A stretch of DNA of 64,000 nt from Mycolicibacillus trivialis (lineage in GTDB: Bacteria; Actinomycetota; Actinomycetes; Mycobacteriales; Mycobacteriaceae). The DNA is taken from the NCBI RefSeq assembly GCF_002102395.1, contig NZ_LQPZ01000015.1, positions 57,557-121,556 on the forward strand, in the 5' to 3' direction. Under the pieces are notes generated by a model, which ran no database searches, was not told the origin of the DNA, and worked only from the letters and a program-made list of their open reading frames with translations. Shown piece by piece: positions 1-8,430 of this stretch (positions are counted from its first letter, which is position 1; each line of letters begins with the position of its first letter). Position numbers and translations under genes: made by a program.

Positions 1-498
1 GACGGGGTCGGCTATCCGGTGGAACTGGTGCTCGGGCCCGAAACGGTCGTGCTGGACTTCCCGAACCGCTCGGTGCGGGCACCGGCCGCCGGCGAGAAGT
101 TCCGCTACGGGTTCGCCATCGCGCCGGAACTGGTCCGGACGGTGCTGCGGGACGACGAACCCGACTGGGTCAACACGATTTTCCTGTCGACCCGGTTCAC
201 CGCCTGGCGGGTGGGCGGCTACAACGAATACCTCTACACGTTCTTCAAATGCCTCACCGAGGACCGGATCGTCTACGCCGACGGCTGGTTCGGCGAGGCG
301 CACGACGACTCGGCCACGATCGAGTTGGGCGGCTACGAGATTCAGCGTCGCTGCCCACACATGAAAGCCGACCTGTCGAAATTCGGTGTGGTGGAAGACA
401 CGACGCTGACCTGCAATCAACACGGCTGGCAGTGGGATCTGGAGACCGGCCGCTGCCTGACCGCGCGCGGCCACGAACTGCGGTGCGCCAAACTATGA
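1..498 (+). CDS. Rieske [2Fe-2S] domain protein, 3' part (Rv3818-like)
   Basis: The reading frame is open from the first base, so the true start lies outside the window; about 165 residues are visible. The C-terminal part carries a Rieske-type cluster site: CPH, then about 15 residues, then CNQH followed by GW (bases about 352-432). This C-x-H...C-x2-H pattern binds a [2Fe-2S] cluster through two Cys and two His. The upstream part has no domain I recognise. In Mtb, Rv3818 is a Rieske-domain protein followed by Rv3819, and the same pair is seen here. The stop overlaps the next start (ATGA), so the two genes are translationally coupled. An electron-transfer or oxygenase-linked role is an inference; the substrate is unknown. 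Confidence 0.8.
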   Translation, partial: DGVGYPVELVLGPETVVLDFPNRSVRAPAAGEKFRYGFAIAPELVRTVLRDDEPDWVNTIFLSTRFTAWRVGGYNEYLYTFFKCLTEDRIVYADGWFGEAHDDSATIELGGYEIQRRCPHMKADLSKFGVVEDTTLTCNQHGWQWDLETGRCLTARGHELRCAKL

Positions 499-821
499 CT
501 TCGCAGCGCTACGACGACGGCCTCATCCAGCTGGATCGACAGGCGATCACGTTGCGCCGCTACCACTTCCCGTCCGGGACGTCCAAGGTGATCCCGATCG
601 CCGCGATCCGCGGCTACCGGACCGAACCGCTGGGGTTCTTCATGCACCGGTTTCGGATCTGGGGCAGTTCGGACCTGCGGCGGTGGCTGCCGCTGGACAT
701 CCAGCGGCCGCTGCGCTCGACGTTGGTGACCCTCGAGGTCGACGACACCTGGCCGAACCCGGCGTTCACCCCGGCGGATCCGACCGCCTTCATCGCGGCG
801 CTGCGCGAACTGGTCGGCTGA
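495..821 (+). CDS. Conserved hypothetical protein (Rv3819-like), 108 aa
   Basis: This short soluble protein overlaps the stop of the Rieske gene by 4 nt and is almost certainly co-expressed with it. It starts MTSQRYDDGLIQLD and contains a hydrophobic, beta-rich centre (VIPIAAIRGYRTEPLG) ending in a short helix (FIAALRELVG). The pattern resembles small PH-like domains, but that is only an impression. No catalytic motif, signal peptide or membrane segment is visible. Position next to the Rieske gene matches Mtb Rv3819. The function is unknown; a partner role to the Rieske protein is inferred from coupling only. Confidence 0.7.
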   Translation: MTSQRYDDGLIQLDRQAITLRRYHFPSGTSKVIPIAAIRGYRTEPLGFFMHRFRIWGSSDLRRWLPLDIQRPLRSTLVTLEVDDTWPNPAFTPADPTAFIAALRELVG

Positions 822-828
822 CCGGGGC

Positions 829-2085
829 TCAGCCGGGGGTGAGCATCTCCGCACCCACATACGGCACCAGCGCGGCCGGCACCCGAACGCTGCCGTCGGG
901 CTGCTGGTGGTTCTCCAGGATCGCGACCAGCCAGCGGGTGGTGGCCAGGGTGCCGTTGAGGGTGGCCGCGGTCTGCGGTTTGCCGTTCTCGTCGCGGTAG
1001 CGGGTCGCCAGCCGCCGGGCCTGGAACGTGGTGCAGTTGGAAGTCGAGGTCAGCTCGCGGTAGGCGTTCTGGGTGGGCACCCACGCCTCGCAGTCGAACT
1101 TGCGGGCCGCCGAGTCGCCGAGGTCGCCTGCGGCCACGTCGATCACCCGGTAGGGCACCTCGATGGCGGCGAGCATCTGCCGCTGCCAGTCCAGCAGCCG
1201 CTGGTGCTCGGCCTCGGCCTCCCCGGGCCGGCAGTAGACGAACGCCTCCACCTTGTCGAACTGGTGCACCCGGATGATCCCGCGGGTGTCCTTGCCGTGG
1301 CTGCCGGCCTCCCGGCGGAAACACGACGACCAGCCGGCGTAGCGCAGCGGCCCGGCGGACAGGTCGAGGATCTCGTCGGCGTGGTAGCCGGCCAGCGGCA
1401 CCTCGGAGGTGCCGACCAGGTACAGGTCGTCGGCCTCCAGCCGGTACACCTCCTCGGCGTGGGCGCCGAGAAAACCGGTGCCCGACATGATCTCGGGCCG
1501 GACCAGCACCGGCGGGATCATCGGGGTGAACCCGTTGTCGACCGCGAGCCGCACCGCCAGCTGCAGCAGACCCAGCTGGAGCAGGGCGCCACGCCCGGTG
1601 AGGAAGTAGAACCGGGCGCCGGCGACCTTGGCGCCGCGGGCCATGTCGATCAGGCCCAGCGCCTCGCCGAGTTCGAGGTGGTCGCGCGGGTCGGTCAGGC
1701 CGGCCGGTTCACCGACCACGTCGAGCAGCGCGAAGTCGTCCTCGCCCCCGGCGGGCACCCCGTCGACGATGATGTTGGCGATGCCCAGGTGCGCGGCGGT
1801 CAGCGCCGCTTCGGCCTGCGCCTGGGCGGCCTCGGCGACCTTGACCTGTGCGGCGAGGTCCTTGGCCCGCTCGAGCAGCGCGGGCCGCTCGTCGGGGGAG
1901 GCGGCGCCGACCTGCTTGCTGGCCGCCTTCTGCTCGGCGCGCAGCGTGTCCGCGGCCGAGATCGCGGCACGCCGGTCGGCGTCGGCGGTGAGCAGCGCGT
2001 CCACCAGCGCCGGGTCCTCGCCGCGGCTGATCTGGGAGCGCCGGACGGCGTCGGGGTCTTCACGCAGCAACCTGAGGTCGATCAC
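829..2085 (-). CDS. serS: Seryl-tRNA synthetase
   Basis: Class II aminoacyl-tRNA synthetase of 418 residues that charges tRNA-Ser in the cytoplasm. The N-terminal quarter ([18 protein letters not shown] to about residue 110) is Ala/Glu/Arg-rich and fits the two-helix coiled-coil arm that grips the long variable arm of tRNA-Ser. The catalytic half has GTSEVPL, motif 2 ([22 protein letters not shown]) and motif 3 near the C-terminus ([20 protein letters not shown]). Length is normal for the family. It sits tail-to-tail with the Rv3819-like gene, 7 bp apart. In Mtb a large lipid locus lies between these two neighbours, so this spacing is itself informative. Confidence 0.97.
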   Translation of the reverse strand: MIDLRLLREDPDAVRRSQISRGEDPALVDALLTADADRRAAISAADTLRAEQKAASKQVGAASPDERPALLERAKDLAAQVKVAEAAQAQAEAALTAAHLGIANIIVDGVPAGGEDDFALLDVVGEPAGLTDPRDHLELGEALGLIDMARGAKVAGARFYFLTGRGALLQLGLLQLAVRLAVDNGFTPMIPPVLVRPEIMSGTGFLGAHAEEVYRLEADDLYLVGTSEVPLAGYHADEILDLSAGPLRYAGWSSCFRREAGSHGKDTRGIIRVHQFDKVEAFVYCRPGEAEAEHQRLLDWQRQMLAAIEVPYRVIDVAAGDLGDSAARKFDCEAWVPTQNAYRELTSTSNCTTFQARRLATRYRDENGKPQTAATLNGTLATTRWLVAILENHQQPDGSVRVPAALVPYVGAEMLTPG

Positions 2086-2153
2086 GGCCTGAACACTACT
2101 TTTCGGCCCGGCTGCCGGAACGGTCGGCCGGGGTGCCTGTCAGAATGGTGGCG

Positions 2154-3263
2154 ATGTCCGACGAGCCAGATCCGATCGATGACGCGGTCGACGAGCCGAG
2201 CGACGCGCCCGCCGAACAGCCGAAACGGCGGCGGGTGCGGTGGCCGCGGCTGCGCACCCGGTCGTCGCGCGCGGCGCGGCGCACGTTGCTGCTCACCGCG
2301 CTGGGCGGACTGCTCATCGCCGGGGTGGCCGCCGCCATCCCGCTGGTCGACCAGGACGAGGGGCTGATCGGCTACCTGGGCCTGGACAGCCAGAACCCGG
2401 TGACCACGCGGACCAACGACGCGTTCAGCAACGCGGCTGCCGGGGACTGCCTGACCTGGCCGGAGGACAGCCCCAACGCGGTCGCGCTGGCCGACTGCGC
2501 CGGCGAGCACCGGTTCGAGGTGGCCGAAGCCGTCGACATGCGGGCGTTCCCCGGCTCGGAGTACGGCCCCGACGCGGCACCCCCGTCGGCGGACCGGCTG
2601 CGCGCGATCGGCAGCGAGCAGTGCGAGCGGGCGGTGCACCGCTACCTCGGCCCGCGCTACGACCCCAACGGCCGGTTCGCGATCGGGGTGCTGTGGCCGG
2701 GCGACAAGCCCTGGCAGCACTCCGGGGAGCGCCGGATGCTGTGCGGTCTGCAGTTGCCCGGCCCCGGCGACACGCAGTTGCTGTTCAGCGGCCGGGTCGC
2801 TGACCAGGACCAGTCGAAGGTGTGGCCGCCGGGCACCTGCCTGGGTATCGACACCGAGACCAACCAGCCCTCCGACATCCCGGTGGATTGCGCCGCACCG
2901 CATTCGATGGAGGTCACCGGGACGGTCGACCTGGCCGAGCGGTTCCACGACGTGTTGCCCGCCGAACCCGAACAGGACGCCTACATCAAGGAGGTCTGCA
3001 CCCGGGTCACCGAGGAGTACCTGGCGCCGGTGAAGCTGCGGGAGACCACGCTGACCCTGCTCTACAGCACGATCTCGCTGCCGAGCTGGACCGCGGGTAG
3101 CCGTCAGCTCAGCTGCAGCGTCGGTATGACGCTGGGCAACGGTGGCTGGGCCACGCTGCTCAACAGCGCCAAAGCCGACCTGCTGATCAACGGCCAGCCG
3201 CCGGTGCCGCCGCCGGACATCCCCGAGGAGCGGCTGGACCTGCTGCCGTTGCCCGGGAGCTGA
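2154..3263 (+). CDS. Membrane-anchored septum-formation-domain protein (Rv3835-like)
   Basis: A 369-residue protein with an acidic then Arg-rich cytoplasmic N-terminus, one membrane helix (TLLLTALGGLLIAGVAAAIPLV, about residues 43-64) and a large extracytoplasmic part. The outer part has evenly spaced Cys residues, including AAGDCLTWPED and ALADCAGEHRFEV, typical of the Septum_form family, and two similar halves (a second GTCLGID...DCAAPHSMEV copy). I start it at ATG 2154 (MSDEPDP) instead of 2133, because the shorter protein begins like its relatives. It diverges from serS across about 70 bp. Mtb Rv3835 is the counterpart; a cell-envelope or division role is family-level knowledge. Confidence 0.85.
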   Translation: MSDEPDPIDDAVDEPSDAPAEQPKRRRVRWPRLRTRSSRAARRTLLLTALGGLLIAGVAAAIPLVDQDEGLIGYLGLDSQNPVTTRTNDAFSNAAAGDCLTWPEDSPNAVALADCAGEHRFEVAEAVDMRAFPGSEYGPDAAPPSADRLRAIGSEQCERAVHRYLGPRYDPNGRFAIGVLWPGDKPWQHSGERRMLCGLQLPGPGDTQLLFSGRVADQDQSKVWPPGTCLGIDTETNQPSDIPVDCAAPHSMEVTGTVDLAERFHDVLPAEPEQDAYIKEVCTRVTEEYLAPVKLRETTLTLLYSTISLPSWTAGSRQLSCSVGMTLGNGGWATLLNSAKADLLINGQPPVPPPDIPEERLDLLPLPGS

Positions 3264-3270
3264 ACCGGCC

Positions 3271-3621
3271 GTGGCGGTTTCGATGCCGGCCGAGCGGTTC
3301 GAGGAGCTGGTCTCCGATGCGCTCGACCTGATCCCACCCCGGTTGGCCGCCGCCCTGGACAACGTGGTGGTGCTGGTCGCCGACCGCAACCCCGACGAGC
3401 CCGACCTGCTCGGACTGTACGAGGGGGTGGCGCTGACCGAGCGGGACTCCAACTACGCCGGGTCGTTACCCGACGCGATCACCATCTACCGCGACGCCCT
3501 GCTCGACATCTGCCACTCCGAGCAGGAGGTGGTCGACGAGGTGGCGATCACCGTCATCCACGAGATCGCCCACCACTTCGGGATCGACGACGACCGCCTG
3601 CACGAACTGGGCTGGGGCTGA
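3271..3621 (+). CDS. Zincin-like metallopeptidase, type II (Rv3836-like)
   Basis: A 116-residue protein with a zincin signature near the C-terminus: HEIAHHFGIDD, that is HExxHxxGxxD, giving two zinc-binding His, the catalytic Glu and a third Asp ligand. This matches the minimal zincin (DUF1025-type) family, which is about this length. It starts with GTG 7 bp after the septum-formation gene, so the two are probably one operon; an in-frame ATG lies four codons further in. No signal peptide is visible, so the protein is cytosolic. The substrate is unknown; the peptidase call rests on the motif. Confidence 0.87.
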   Translation: MAVSMPAERFEELVSDALDLIPPRLAAALDNVVVLVADRNPDEPDLLGLYEGVALTERDSNYAGSLPDAITIYRDALLDICHSEQEVVDEVAITVIHEIAHHFGIDDDRLHELGWG

Positions 3622-3670
3622 CCCGGCACGGCGGCGCCGCGTTGTCGGCGTCGGGTGCTAGAAACGAGCC

Positions 3671-3853
3671 ATGAGCAACGGCTGCCGGTACTGCCACGAC
3701 GACGTCGACCACTGCCACGGCACCGTGATCGACCACTCCTGCCGCCACTCCGAGTGCACCGCCGACGGCTGCGTCGACCACCACTCCGATCGGCATGTCT
3801 GCACGGTCGAGTGCTGCGACACCGGGTGCCGCTGCGCGGAACTGGTGGGCTGA
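3671..3853 (+). CDS. Small Cys/His-rich protein, probable metal binder, 60 aa
   Basis: Of 60 residues, 11 are Cys and 8 are His. They are arranged as CRYCHDDVDHCHGT, then HSCRHSEC, CVDHH, HVC and VECCDTGCRC. The density and spacing suggest bound zinc or another thiophilic metal. A DHCHGT-like stretch recurs, to my memory, in small actinobacterial proteins, which supports a real gene. Start ATG 3671 is 50 bp after the metallopeptidase stop, and the gene ends 4 bp before the converging phosphatase-like gene. No membrane segment is visible. Function is unknown; zinc-finger-like structure or metal storage are both possible. Confidence 0.7.
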   Translation: MSNGCRYCHDDVDHCHGTVIDHSCRHSECTADGCVDHHSDRHVCTVECCDTGCRCAELVG

Positions 3854-3857
3854 GCCG

Positions 3858-4541
3858 CTAACCCATCGGGTCGGCGCCGAGTGAGTCGGCGGTCGGCGCG
3901 GGTCGCCGTTCCGGGCCGAACGGCGGGGTGCGCCCGCCCCACTGCACGCAGCTCCACCGCCCGTCGGTGATCGGGGCCAACACCACCGACTCGGCGTTGC
4001 TGAGGTGGTTGTCGAGCGCGAAGTCGGCCTCGACCCCGGCGAGCACCGCGGCGACCAGCCGGATCGCTGCGCCGTGGCTGACCACGATCACATCGGCGGT
4101 CCAGTCGTGATCGTCGAGGTAGCGCACCCGCAACTCGGTCACCGCGGGCAGATACCGGTCCAGCACCTGGGTGCCGCTCTCCCCGCCGGGAACCCGTGCC
4201 TCGAGATCGCCGTGATGCCACTGCCGGTAGACCCGGTGGAATTCGTCGAGGGCGTCCCGGTCGCTGCGGTCCTCCAGGTCGCCGGCCTGCACCTCGTAGA
4301 CACCGTCGACGGTGCGCGGCACCACCGCCAGCTTGCCGGCGATCTCCTCGGCGGTCTGCACCGCCCGGGTCGCCACCGAGTGGGCCAGCAGGCCAGGCCG
4401 CAGCGACCCCGCGCCGGCGAAGGCCCGGGCCTGTTCCCGACCGAGCGGGGTGAGCGCGGTGCCGGGCGGCCGGGTGTCGAGTCGGCGGTGGATGTTGCCG
4501 TAGGACTGGCCGTGGCGCACCAGCACCAGCCGCCCGCTCAC
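3858..4541 (-). CDS. Histidine phosphatase / phosphoglycerate mutase-like protein (Rv3837c-like)
   Basis: A 227-residue member of the histidine-phosphatase superfamily. The phosphohistidine motif is at the N-terminus (LVLVRHGQSYGN) and the second catalytic His is near the end (VIVVSHGAAIR); a TRAVQTAEEI stretch adds the conserved Arg. The GTG start at 4541 overlaps the pheA stop by 4 nt (GTGA), which is why I reject a longer reading that would run into pheA. The pair pheA plus phosphatase is as in Mtb Rv3838c-Rv3837c. The substrate cannot be told from sequence; phosphoglycerate is only one possibility. Confidence 0.88.
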   Translation of the reverse strand: MSGRLVLVRHGQSYGNIHRRLDTRPPGTALTPLGREQARAFAGAGSLRPGLLAHSVATRAVQTAEEIAGKLAVVPRTVDGVYEVQAGDLEDRSDRDALDEFHRVYRQWHHGDLEARVPGGESGTQVLDRYLPAVTELRVRYLDDHDWTADVIVVSHGAAIRLVAAVLAGVEADFALDNHLSNAESVVLAPITDGRWSCVQWGGRTPPFGPERRPAPTADSLGADPMG

Positions 4542-5470
4542 GCCCGCTCCCCACGTTTGAGCGACTCCAGCCAGCGTGCGGCCGCGTCGGCCGGTGGCGG
4601 GGTCGCGCCGGCCACCGCACCGGTGGGCCAGGATCCTAGATAGCGCACATCGACACAACGTCGGTGCAGCGCTTTAAGTGCCGCACCGACGGCGTCGTCG
4701 TCGAGGTGGCCGACGCAGTCCAGGAAGAACAGGTAGGTGCCCAACTCCACCCGGGTGGGCCGGGATTCGATACGGGTCAGATCGATGTCGCGGATCCCGA
4801 ACTCGGTGAGCACGGCGACCAGGGCCCCGGGGGCGTTGTCGATGCGCAGCACCACCGAGGTCCGGTCGGCGCCGGTGCGCGCCGGTGGCGGGCCGGGGCG
4901 GCCGGCCAGCACGAACCGGGTCCGGGCGTTGGGCTCGTCGACGACACCGGCGGCCAGCGTGGCCAGGCCGTGGTGGTCGGCGGCCAGCGCGGTGCTCACC
5001 GCGGCGTCGGCGGTGCCGTCGACAACCTGCTCGGCCGCGGCGGCGTTGGAGTGGGCGGGCAGCAGGCGGGCGGCCGGCAGTTCGGCGGCCAGCCAGCGGC
5101 GCACCTGCGCACCGGCGACCGGGTGGGCGGCGACGGTGGCCACGTCGACGGTGGCGCGGCCGGGCCGCACCACGATGCTGAACGCGACGTCGAGGGTGGT
5201 CTCGGCATAGAGCTGCAGCGGGCGACCGGTGGCCAGGCTGTCCAGGGTGGGCGCCACCGAGCCGTCGATGGAGTTCTCGATCGGCACGCACGCGTAGTCG
5301 GCAGAGCCGTCGCGGACCGCGTCGAGGGCGGCCGCCGCGCCGGTGGTGGAGATCTGCCGGACCTCGCCGGTCGGGCGTGCGGGCAGCGCGCCCGCGGCGA
5401 TCATCTGCAGCAGGGCCGCTTCGGTGAAGGTCCCATGGGGACCGAGGTAGGCGATACGGACCACCGTCAA
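4538..5470 (-). CDS. pheA: Prephenate dehydratase
   Basis: A 310-residue enzyme that turns prephenate into phenylpyruvate, the committed step to phenylalanine. The catalytic domain fills about residues 1-185: N-terminal YLGPHGTFTEAAL, the CVPIENSIDGSV region, and the TRF motif in NARTRFVLAG, whose Thr is catalytic. A C-terminal ACT domain carries the phenylalanine-feedback motif IESRPTRVELG, and binding of Phe there is expected to inhibit the enzyme. Length is close to Mtb PheA. The stop overlaps the phosphatase-like gene downstream. The upstream region is shared with the divergent IdeR-box gene. Confidence 0.95.
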   Translation of the reverse strand: MTVVRIAYLGPHGTFTEAALLQMIAAGALPARPTGEVRQISTTGAAAALDAVRDGSADYACVPIENSIDGSVAPTLDSLATGRPLQLYAETTLDVAFSIVVRPGRATVDVATVAAHPVAGAQVRRWLAAELPAARLLPAHSNAAAAEQVVDGTADAAVSTALAADHHGLATLAAGVVDEPNARTRFVLAGRPGPPPARTGADRTSVVLRIDNAPGALVAVLTEFGIRDIDLTRIESRPTRVELGTYLFFLDCVGHLDDDAVGAALKALHRRCVDVRYLGSWPTGAVAGATPPPADAAARWLESLKRGERA

Positions 5471-5512
5471 ACACTATCGGGTGTGCCGACTTGCGCCCCC
5501 GCTTCCCGCTTA

Positions 5513-5531
5513 TTAAGTTAGCCTTACCTCA
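5513..5531 (+). promoter_or_regulatory. IdeR (iron) box upstream of the DUF2470 gene
   Basis: The 19 bases TTAAGTTAGCCTTACCTCA closely match the mycobacterial IdeR/DtxR consensus TTAGGTTAGSCTAACCTAA. The box ends 17 bp before the ATG of the DUF2470 gene and would block its promoter or early transcript when iron is plentiful. Mtb Rv3839, the apparent counterpart, is a known member of the IdeR regulon to my knowledge. The box also lies 43 bp upstream of divergent pheA, which may or may not be affected. Confidence 0.85.
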
Positions 5532-5548
5532 CTTACGGAAGGGGAGCG

Positions 5549-6328
5549 ATGACACGCCTCGCCGCGGCGGCACCGACCACCGCCGAGCGGATCCGCAGCG
5601 CCTGCGCCCGCGCCGACGACGCCCTGCTCGCGGTGGACGGCCTGACACCGGTCACCGTCCCGGTGCACCACCTGCTCGCCGACGGCGGGTTCGCGGTGGC
5701 GGTCCCGGCCGACTTCACCGCGGCGGCCGCCACCCCGGCCATGCTCGAGCTCACCGACCGGGCTCCGCTGGCGCTGCGCACCCCGGTGCGGGCGCTCGTG
5801 TGGGTACGCGGCCGTCTTCAGCCGGTCGAGCCGGCGTCGGTCCCCGGCCTGCTGGACCGGATCGCCGCGGAGAACCCCGACCCGGCGCTGCTCCAGGTGC
5901 AGACCCCGCTGACCGGGCCGCCGCACGACGGCGAGGTCTGCTACCGGCTGGCGCGGCTGGCGGTGGAGTCGGTGGTGGTCGCCGACGCCGGTGGCGCCGA
6001 AGCCATCGGGGCGGCCGAACTGCTCGCCGCCGCACCCGATCCGTTCTGCGCGACCGAAGCCGGCTGGCTGCGGCACCTGGAGATCGCCCACCCCGAGGTG
6101 ATGGCGCGGCTGGCCGCGCGGCTGCCCACCCGGTTGCGCCGCGGCACGGTGCGGCCGCTGGCGTTGGACCGCTACGGGGTGTCGCTGCGGGTCGAGGACG
6201 ACGCCGGCGATCACGACGTCCGGCTGCCGTTCCACCGGCCGGTCGATGACGCTCGCAGCCTCGGGCAGGCCATCCGGTTGCTGATGGGCTGCCCGTTCCT
6301 GGCCGGGTTGCGGCCGCGCCAGGGCTGA
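5549..6328 (+). CDS. DUF2470 domain protein, iron-regulated (Rv3839-like)
   Basis: A 259-residue soluble protein. The C-terminal part (about 175-255) has the DUF2470 look: HLEIAHPEVMARLAARLP, then GTVRPLALDRYGVSLRV, ending in a basic stretch with RLPFHRPVDDARSLGQAIRLL. DUF2470 occurs beside split-barrel pyridoxamine-oxidase-like haem-utilisation proteins. The N-terminal part (VTVPVHHLLADGGFAVAVP, then RTPVRALVWVRGRL) is compatible with such a barrel fold. ATG at 5549 has GGAAGGGGAG just upstream. Together with the IdeR box this suggests a role in iron or haem handling. That is inference; no cofactor-binding residue can be assigned. Confidence 0.8.
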   Translation: MTRLAAAAPTTAERIRSACARADDALLAVDGLTPVTVPVHHLLADGGFAVAVPADFTAAAATPAMLELTDRAPLALRTPVRALVWVRGRLQPVEPASVPGLLDRIAAENPDPALLQVQTPLTGPPHDGEVCYRLARLAVESVVVADAGGAEAIGAAELLAAAPDPFCATEAGWLRHLEIAHPEVMARLAARLPTRLRRGTVRPLALDRYGVSLRVEDDAGDHDVRLPFHRPVDDARSLGQAIRLLMGCPFLAGLRPRQG

Positions 6329-6354
6329 GCCCACCGGTTGGCTACCGTGGGCCG

Positions 6355-7122
6355 GTGACCGCCGACGGTGAGCCGCCCATCCTGTCGGCCCGGGCGCTGC
6401 GCCTGGAGGTCGGCATCGTGCTGGCGGTCACCTTCGGGCTCAGCGCGCTGACCGCGATCCTGGCGCTGACCGATTCGGTGCTGCGCGACCTGCGCGCCGA
6501 GCAGGTCCCGCTCAACCCGAAACGCTCCCGGTTCGACCTGATCGATCTGGGTCTCAACGCCGCCGTCGTGGTCCAGCTGCTGGCTTGGGGGGCGCTGGCG
6601 GTCTACCTGCTGTGGCGCAGCGGGCTCGGGCCGCGCCGGATCGGGCTGGGCCGGCCGCGCTGGCGAGTGGACCTGCCCGCCGCGGCCGGGTTGGCCGCGC
6701 TCATCGGGCTGCCCGGCCTGGGACTGTATTTCGCGGCCCGGGCGATGGGCCTCAACGCCACCGTGATCCCGTCCGGACTCGACGACACCTGGTGGCGGGT
6801 GCCGATGCTGATCGCCATCGCCTTCGCCAACGGCTGGGCCGAGGAGGTGGTCGTGGTCGGCTATCTGCTCACCCGGCTGCGCCAGCTCGGCGTGCACCCG
6901 GCGGTGGGACTGGCCTGCTCGAGCCTGTTGCGCGGCGCCTATCACCTCTATCAGGGGTTCGGCGCCGGAATCGGCAACGCGGTGATGGGGGCGGTGTTCG
7001 GCTACGCCTGGCAGCGCAGCGGTCGGCTGTGGCCGCTGGTCATCGCGCACGGCCTGATCGACACGGTCGCGTTCGTCGGGTACGCGCTGCTGGCGGGCCG
7101 GTTCGGCTGGTTCGCCGCGTAG
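6355..7122 (+). CDS. CPBP-family intramembrane protease (CAAX-type)
   Basis: A 255-residue multi-pass membrane protein with about seven or eight hydrophobic segments. The family motifs lie in the second half: motif 1 AEEVVVVGYLLTRL, motif 2 RGAYHLYQGFG and motif 3 HGLIDTVAF. These give the Glu/Glu, His and His/Asp expected of CPBP proteases. The Arg of the common EExxxR form is Val here; I believe this EE-GYL plus RGxYHLYQG form is a regular actinobacterial subgroup rather than decay. It starts with GTG 26 bp after the DUF2470 gene and ends 10 bp before the LCP gene. Substrate unknown. Confidence 0.88.
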   Translation: MTADGEPPILSARALRLEVGIVLAVTFGLSALTAILALTDSVLRDLRAEQVPLNPKRSRFDLIDLGLNAAVVVQLLAWGALAVYLLWRSGLGPRRIGLGRPRWRVDLPAAAGLAALIGLPGLGLYFAARAMGLNATVIPSGLDDTWWRVPMLIAIAFANGWAEEVVVVGYLLTRLRQLGVHPAVGLACSSLLRGAYHLYQGFGAGIGNAVMGAVFGYAWQRSGRLWPLVIAHGLIDTVAFVGYALLAGRFGWFAA

Positions 7123-7132
7123 ATTTGGCCGG

Positions 7133-8428
7133 GTGAGCGGCAACCGGCCTCCCGAGCCGCGGCGGGAACCGCCGCAGCAGCTGCGCCGCGATCCGCTCTA
7201 CCGCCCGCCTCCACCCGGCCGCGCCGGCGGGCCGCCACCGCCGGGCCGGCGACCGCAGCCGCCGCGCCGCCCCCCGCCGCCGGCGCCGTGGCGGCCACCG
7301 CCACCGCAGCCGTCCCGAACGCCACGGCCGGCCGATCCCGACGCCGGCCGACCCCCGCCACCCCGACCGGGCCCGCCCGCCGGTCATCCCGGCCGCCCGG
7401 CACCGCCGCCACGCCCGGCGCCGACGCCCCCGGCCGCCACCCGTCCGCGGCCGCCGCGGCGCAAACGCCGGTGGGGCCGGCGGCTGGGCACGCTGCTGCT
7501 GTTGCTCACGCTGGCGGCCGTCGCGGCGGTGATCGGCGGCGGCATCTGGGCCGACAACGCCCTACATCGCATCCCCGCGCTCGCCGACTACCCGGAACGC
7601 CCCGCCGCGGGCGCAGGCACCACCTGGCTGCTGGTGGGTTCGGACAGCCGCCAACACCTGTCCGACGAACAGCAGGGCAGCCTGTCCACCGGCGGCGACC
7701 TGGGCGACGGCCGCACCGACACGATCCTGCTGGTCCACCTTCCGCGGTGGGGGTCGGCGCAGCCGGCCACCGTGGTCTCGATCCCACGCGACTCCTACCT
7801 GCCGATCCCGGACTACGGCGAGGACAAGGTCAACGCCACCTACTCGATGGGCGGCGCACCGCTGTTGGTGCAGACCGTCGAGCAGGCCACCGGGCTGCGG
7901 GTGGAGCATTACCTCGAGGTCGGGTTCGGCGGCTTCGCCGGGCTGGTCGACGCGCTCGGCGGGGTCGAGATGTGTCTCACCGAGCCGATGGCCGACCCGC
8001 TGGCCGGGATCGACCTGCCGGCCGGCTGTCAACAACTCGACGGGGCCGCGGCCCTCGGCTATGTGCGCACCCGCGCCACCCCGCGGGCCGACCTGGACCG
8101 GATGGTCGACCAGCGGATGTTCCTCGGCGCGCTGCTGCAGCGGGCGGTCAGCCCGGGGGTGCTGCTCAACCCCTGGCGCTGGGTCACGGTGCCGCGCGCC
8201 GCGATCGACGCCCTCACCGTCGATGACGGCGACCGGGTCTGGGACCTCGCGCGGCTGGCCTGGGCGCTGCGCGGGGACACCGCGACCGTGACGGTGCCGA
8301 TCGGCGAATTCACCGCCACCGACTCCGGCGCGGTGGTCGTCTGGGACCACGCCGCGGCCGGGCAGCTGTTCGACGCGCTGCGCACCGACTCACCGTTGCC
8401 TGCCGACGTCCTCGACAGCCAACCCTGA
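7133..8428 (+). CDS. LytR-CpsA-Psr (LCP) cell-wall ligase (Rv3840-like)
   Basis: A 431-residue protein with a very Pro/Arg-rich cytoplasmic N-terminus (about residues 1-110), one membrane helix (LGTLLLLLTLAAVAAVIGGG, about 122-143) and an outer LCP domain. Domain landmarks are WLLVGSDSR, TILLVHLP, SIPRDSYLPIPDYGEDKVN with its key Arg, and YVRTRATPRADLDRMVDQR. LCP enzymes transfer polyprenyl-phosphate-linked glycans; in mycobacteria they attach arabinogalactan to peptidoglycan. The start is GTG 7133, 10 bp after the CPBP gene, so the two may share a transcript. Mtb Rv3840 is the positional match next to bfrB. Which of the several paralogous activities it has cannot be decided here. Confidence 0.9.
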   Translation: MSGNRPPEPRREPPQQLRRDPLYRPPPPGRAGGPPPPGRRPQPPRRPPPPAPWRPPPPQPSRTPRPADPDAGRPPPPRPGPPAGHPGRPAPPPRPAPTPPAATRPRPPRRKRRWGRRLGTLLLLLTLAAVAAVIGGGIWADNALHRIPALADYPERPAAGAGTTWLLVGSDSRQHLSDEQQGSLSTGGDLGDGRTDTILLVHLPRWGSAQPATVVSIPRDSYLPIPDYGEDKVNATYSMGGAPLLVQTVEQATGLRVEHYLEVGFGGFAGLVDALGGVEMCLTEPMADPLAGIDLPAGCQQLDGAAALGYVRTRATPRADLDRMVDQRMFLGALLQRAVSPGVLLNPWRWVTVPRAAIDALTVDDGDRVWDLARLAWALRGDTATVTVPIGEFTATDSGAVVVWDHAAAGQLFDALRTDSPLPADVLDSQP

Positions 8429-8430
8429 CC

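Noticed and set aside
907..2367. 486-residue open frame on the plus strand across serS
   Set aside because: It is antisense to a clear serS gene and has the Gly/Arg/Val-rich composition of a GC-driven shadow; it also runs into the septum-formation gene.
6355..7122. CPBP protease judged inactive because EExxxR lacks the Arg
   Set aside because: The GYL continuation and the intact RGxYHLYQG and HGLID motifs suggest a regular subgroup instead of a broken gene.
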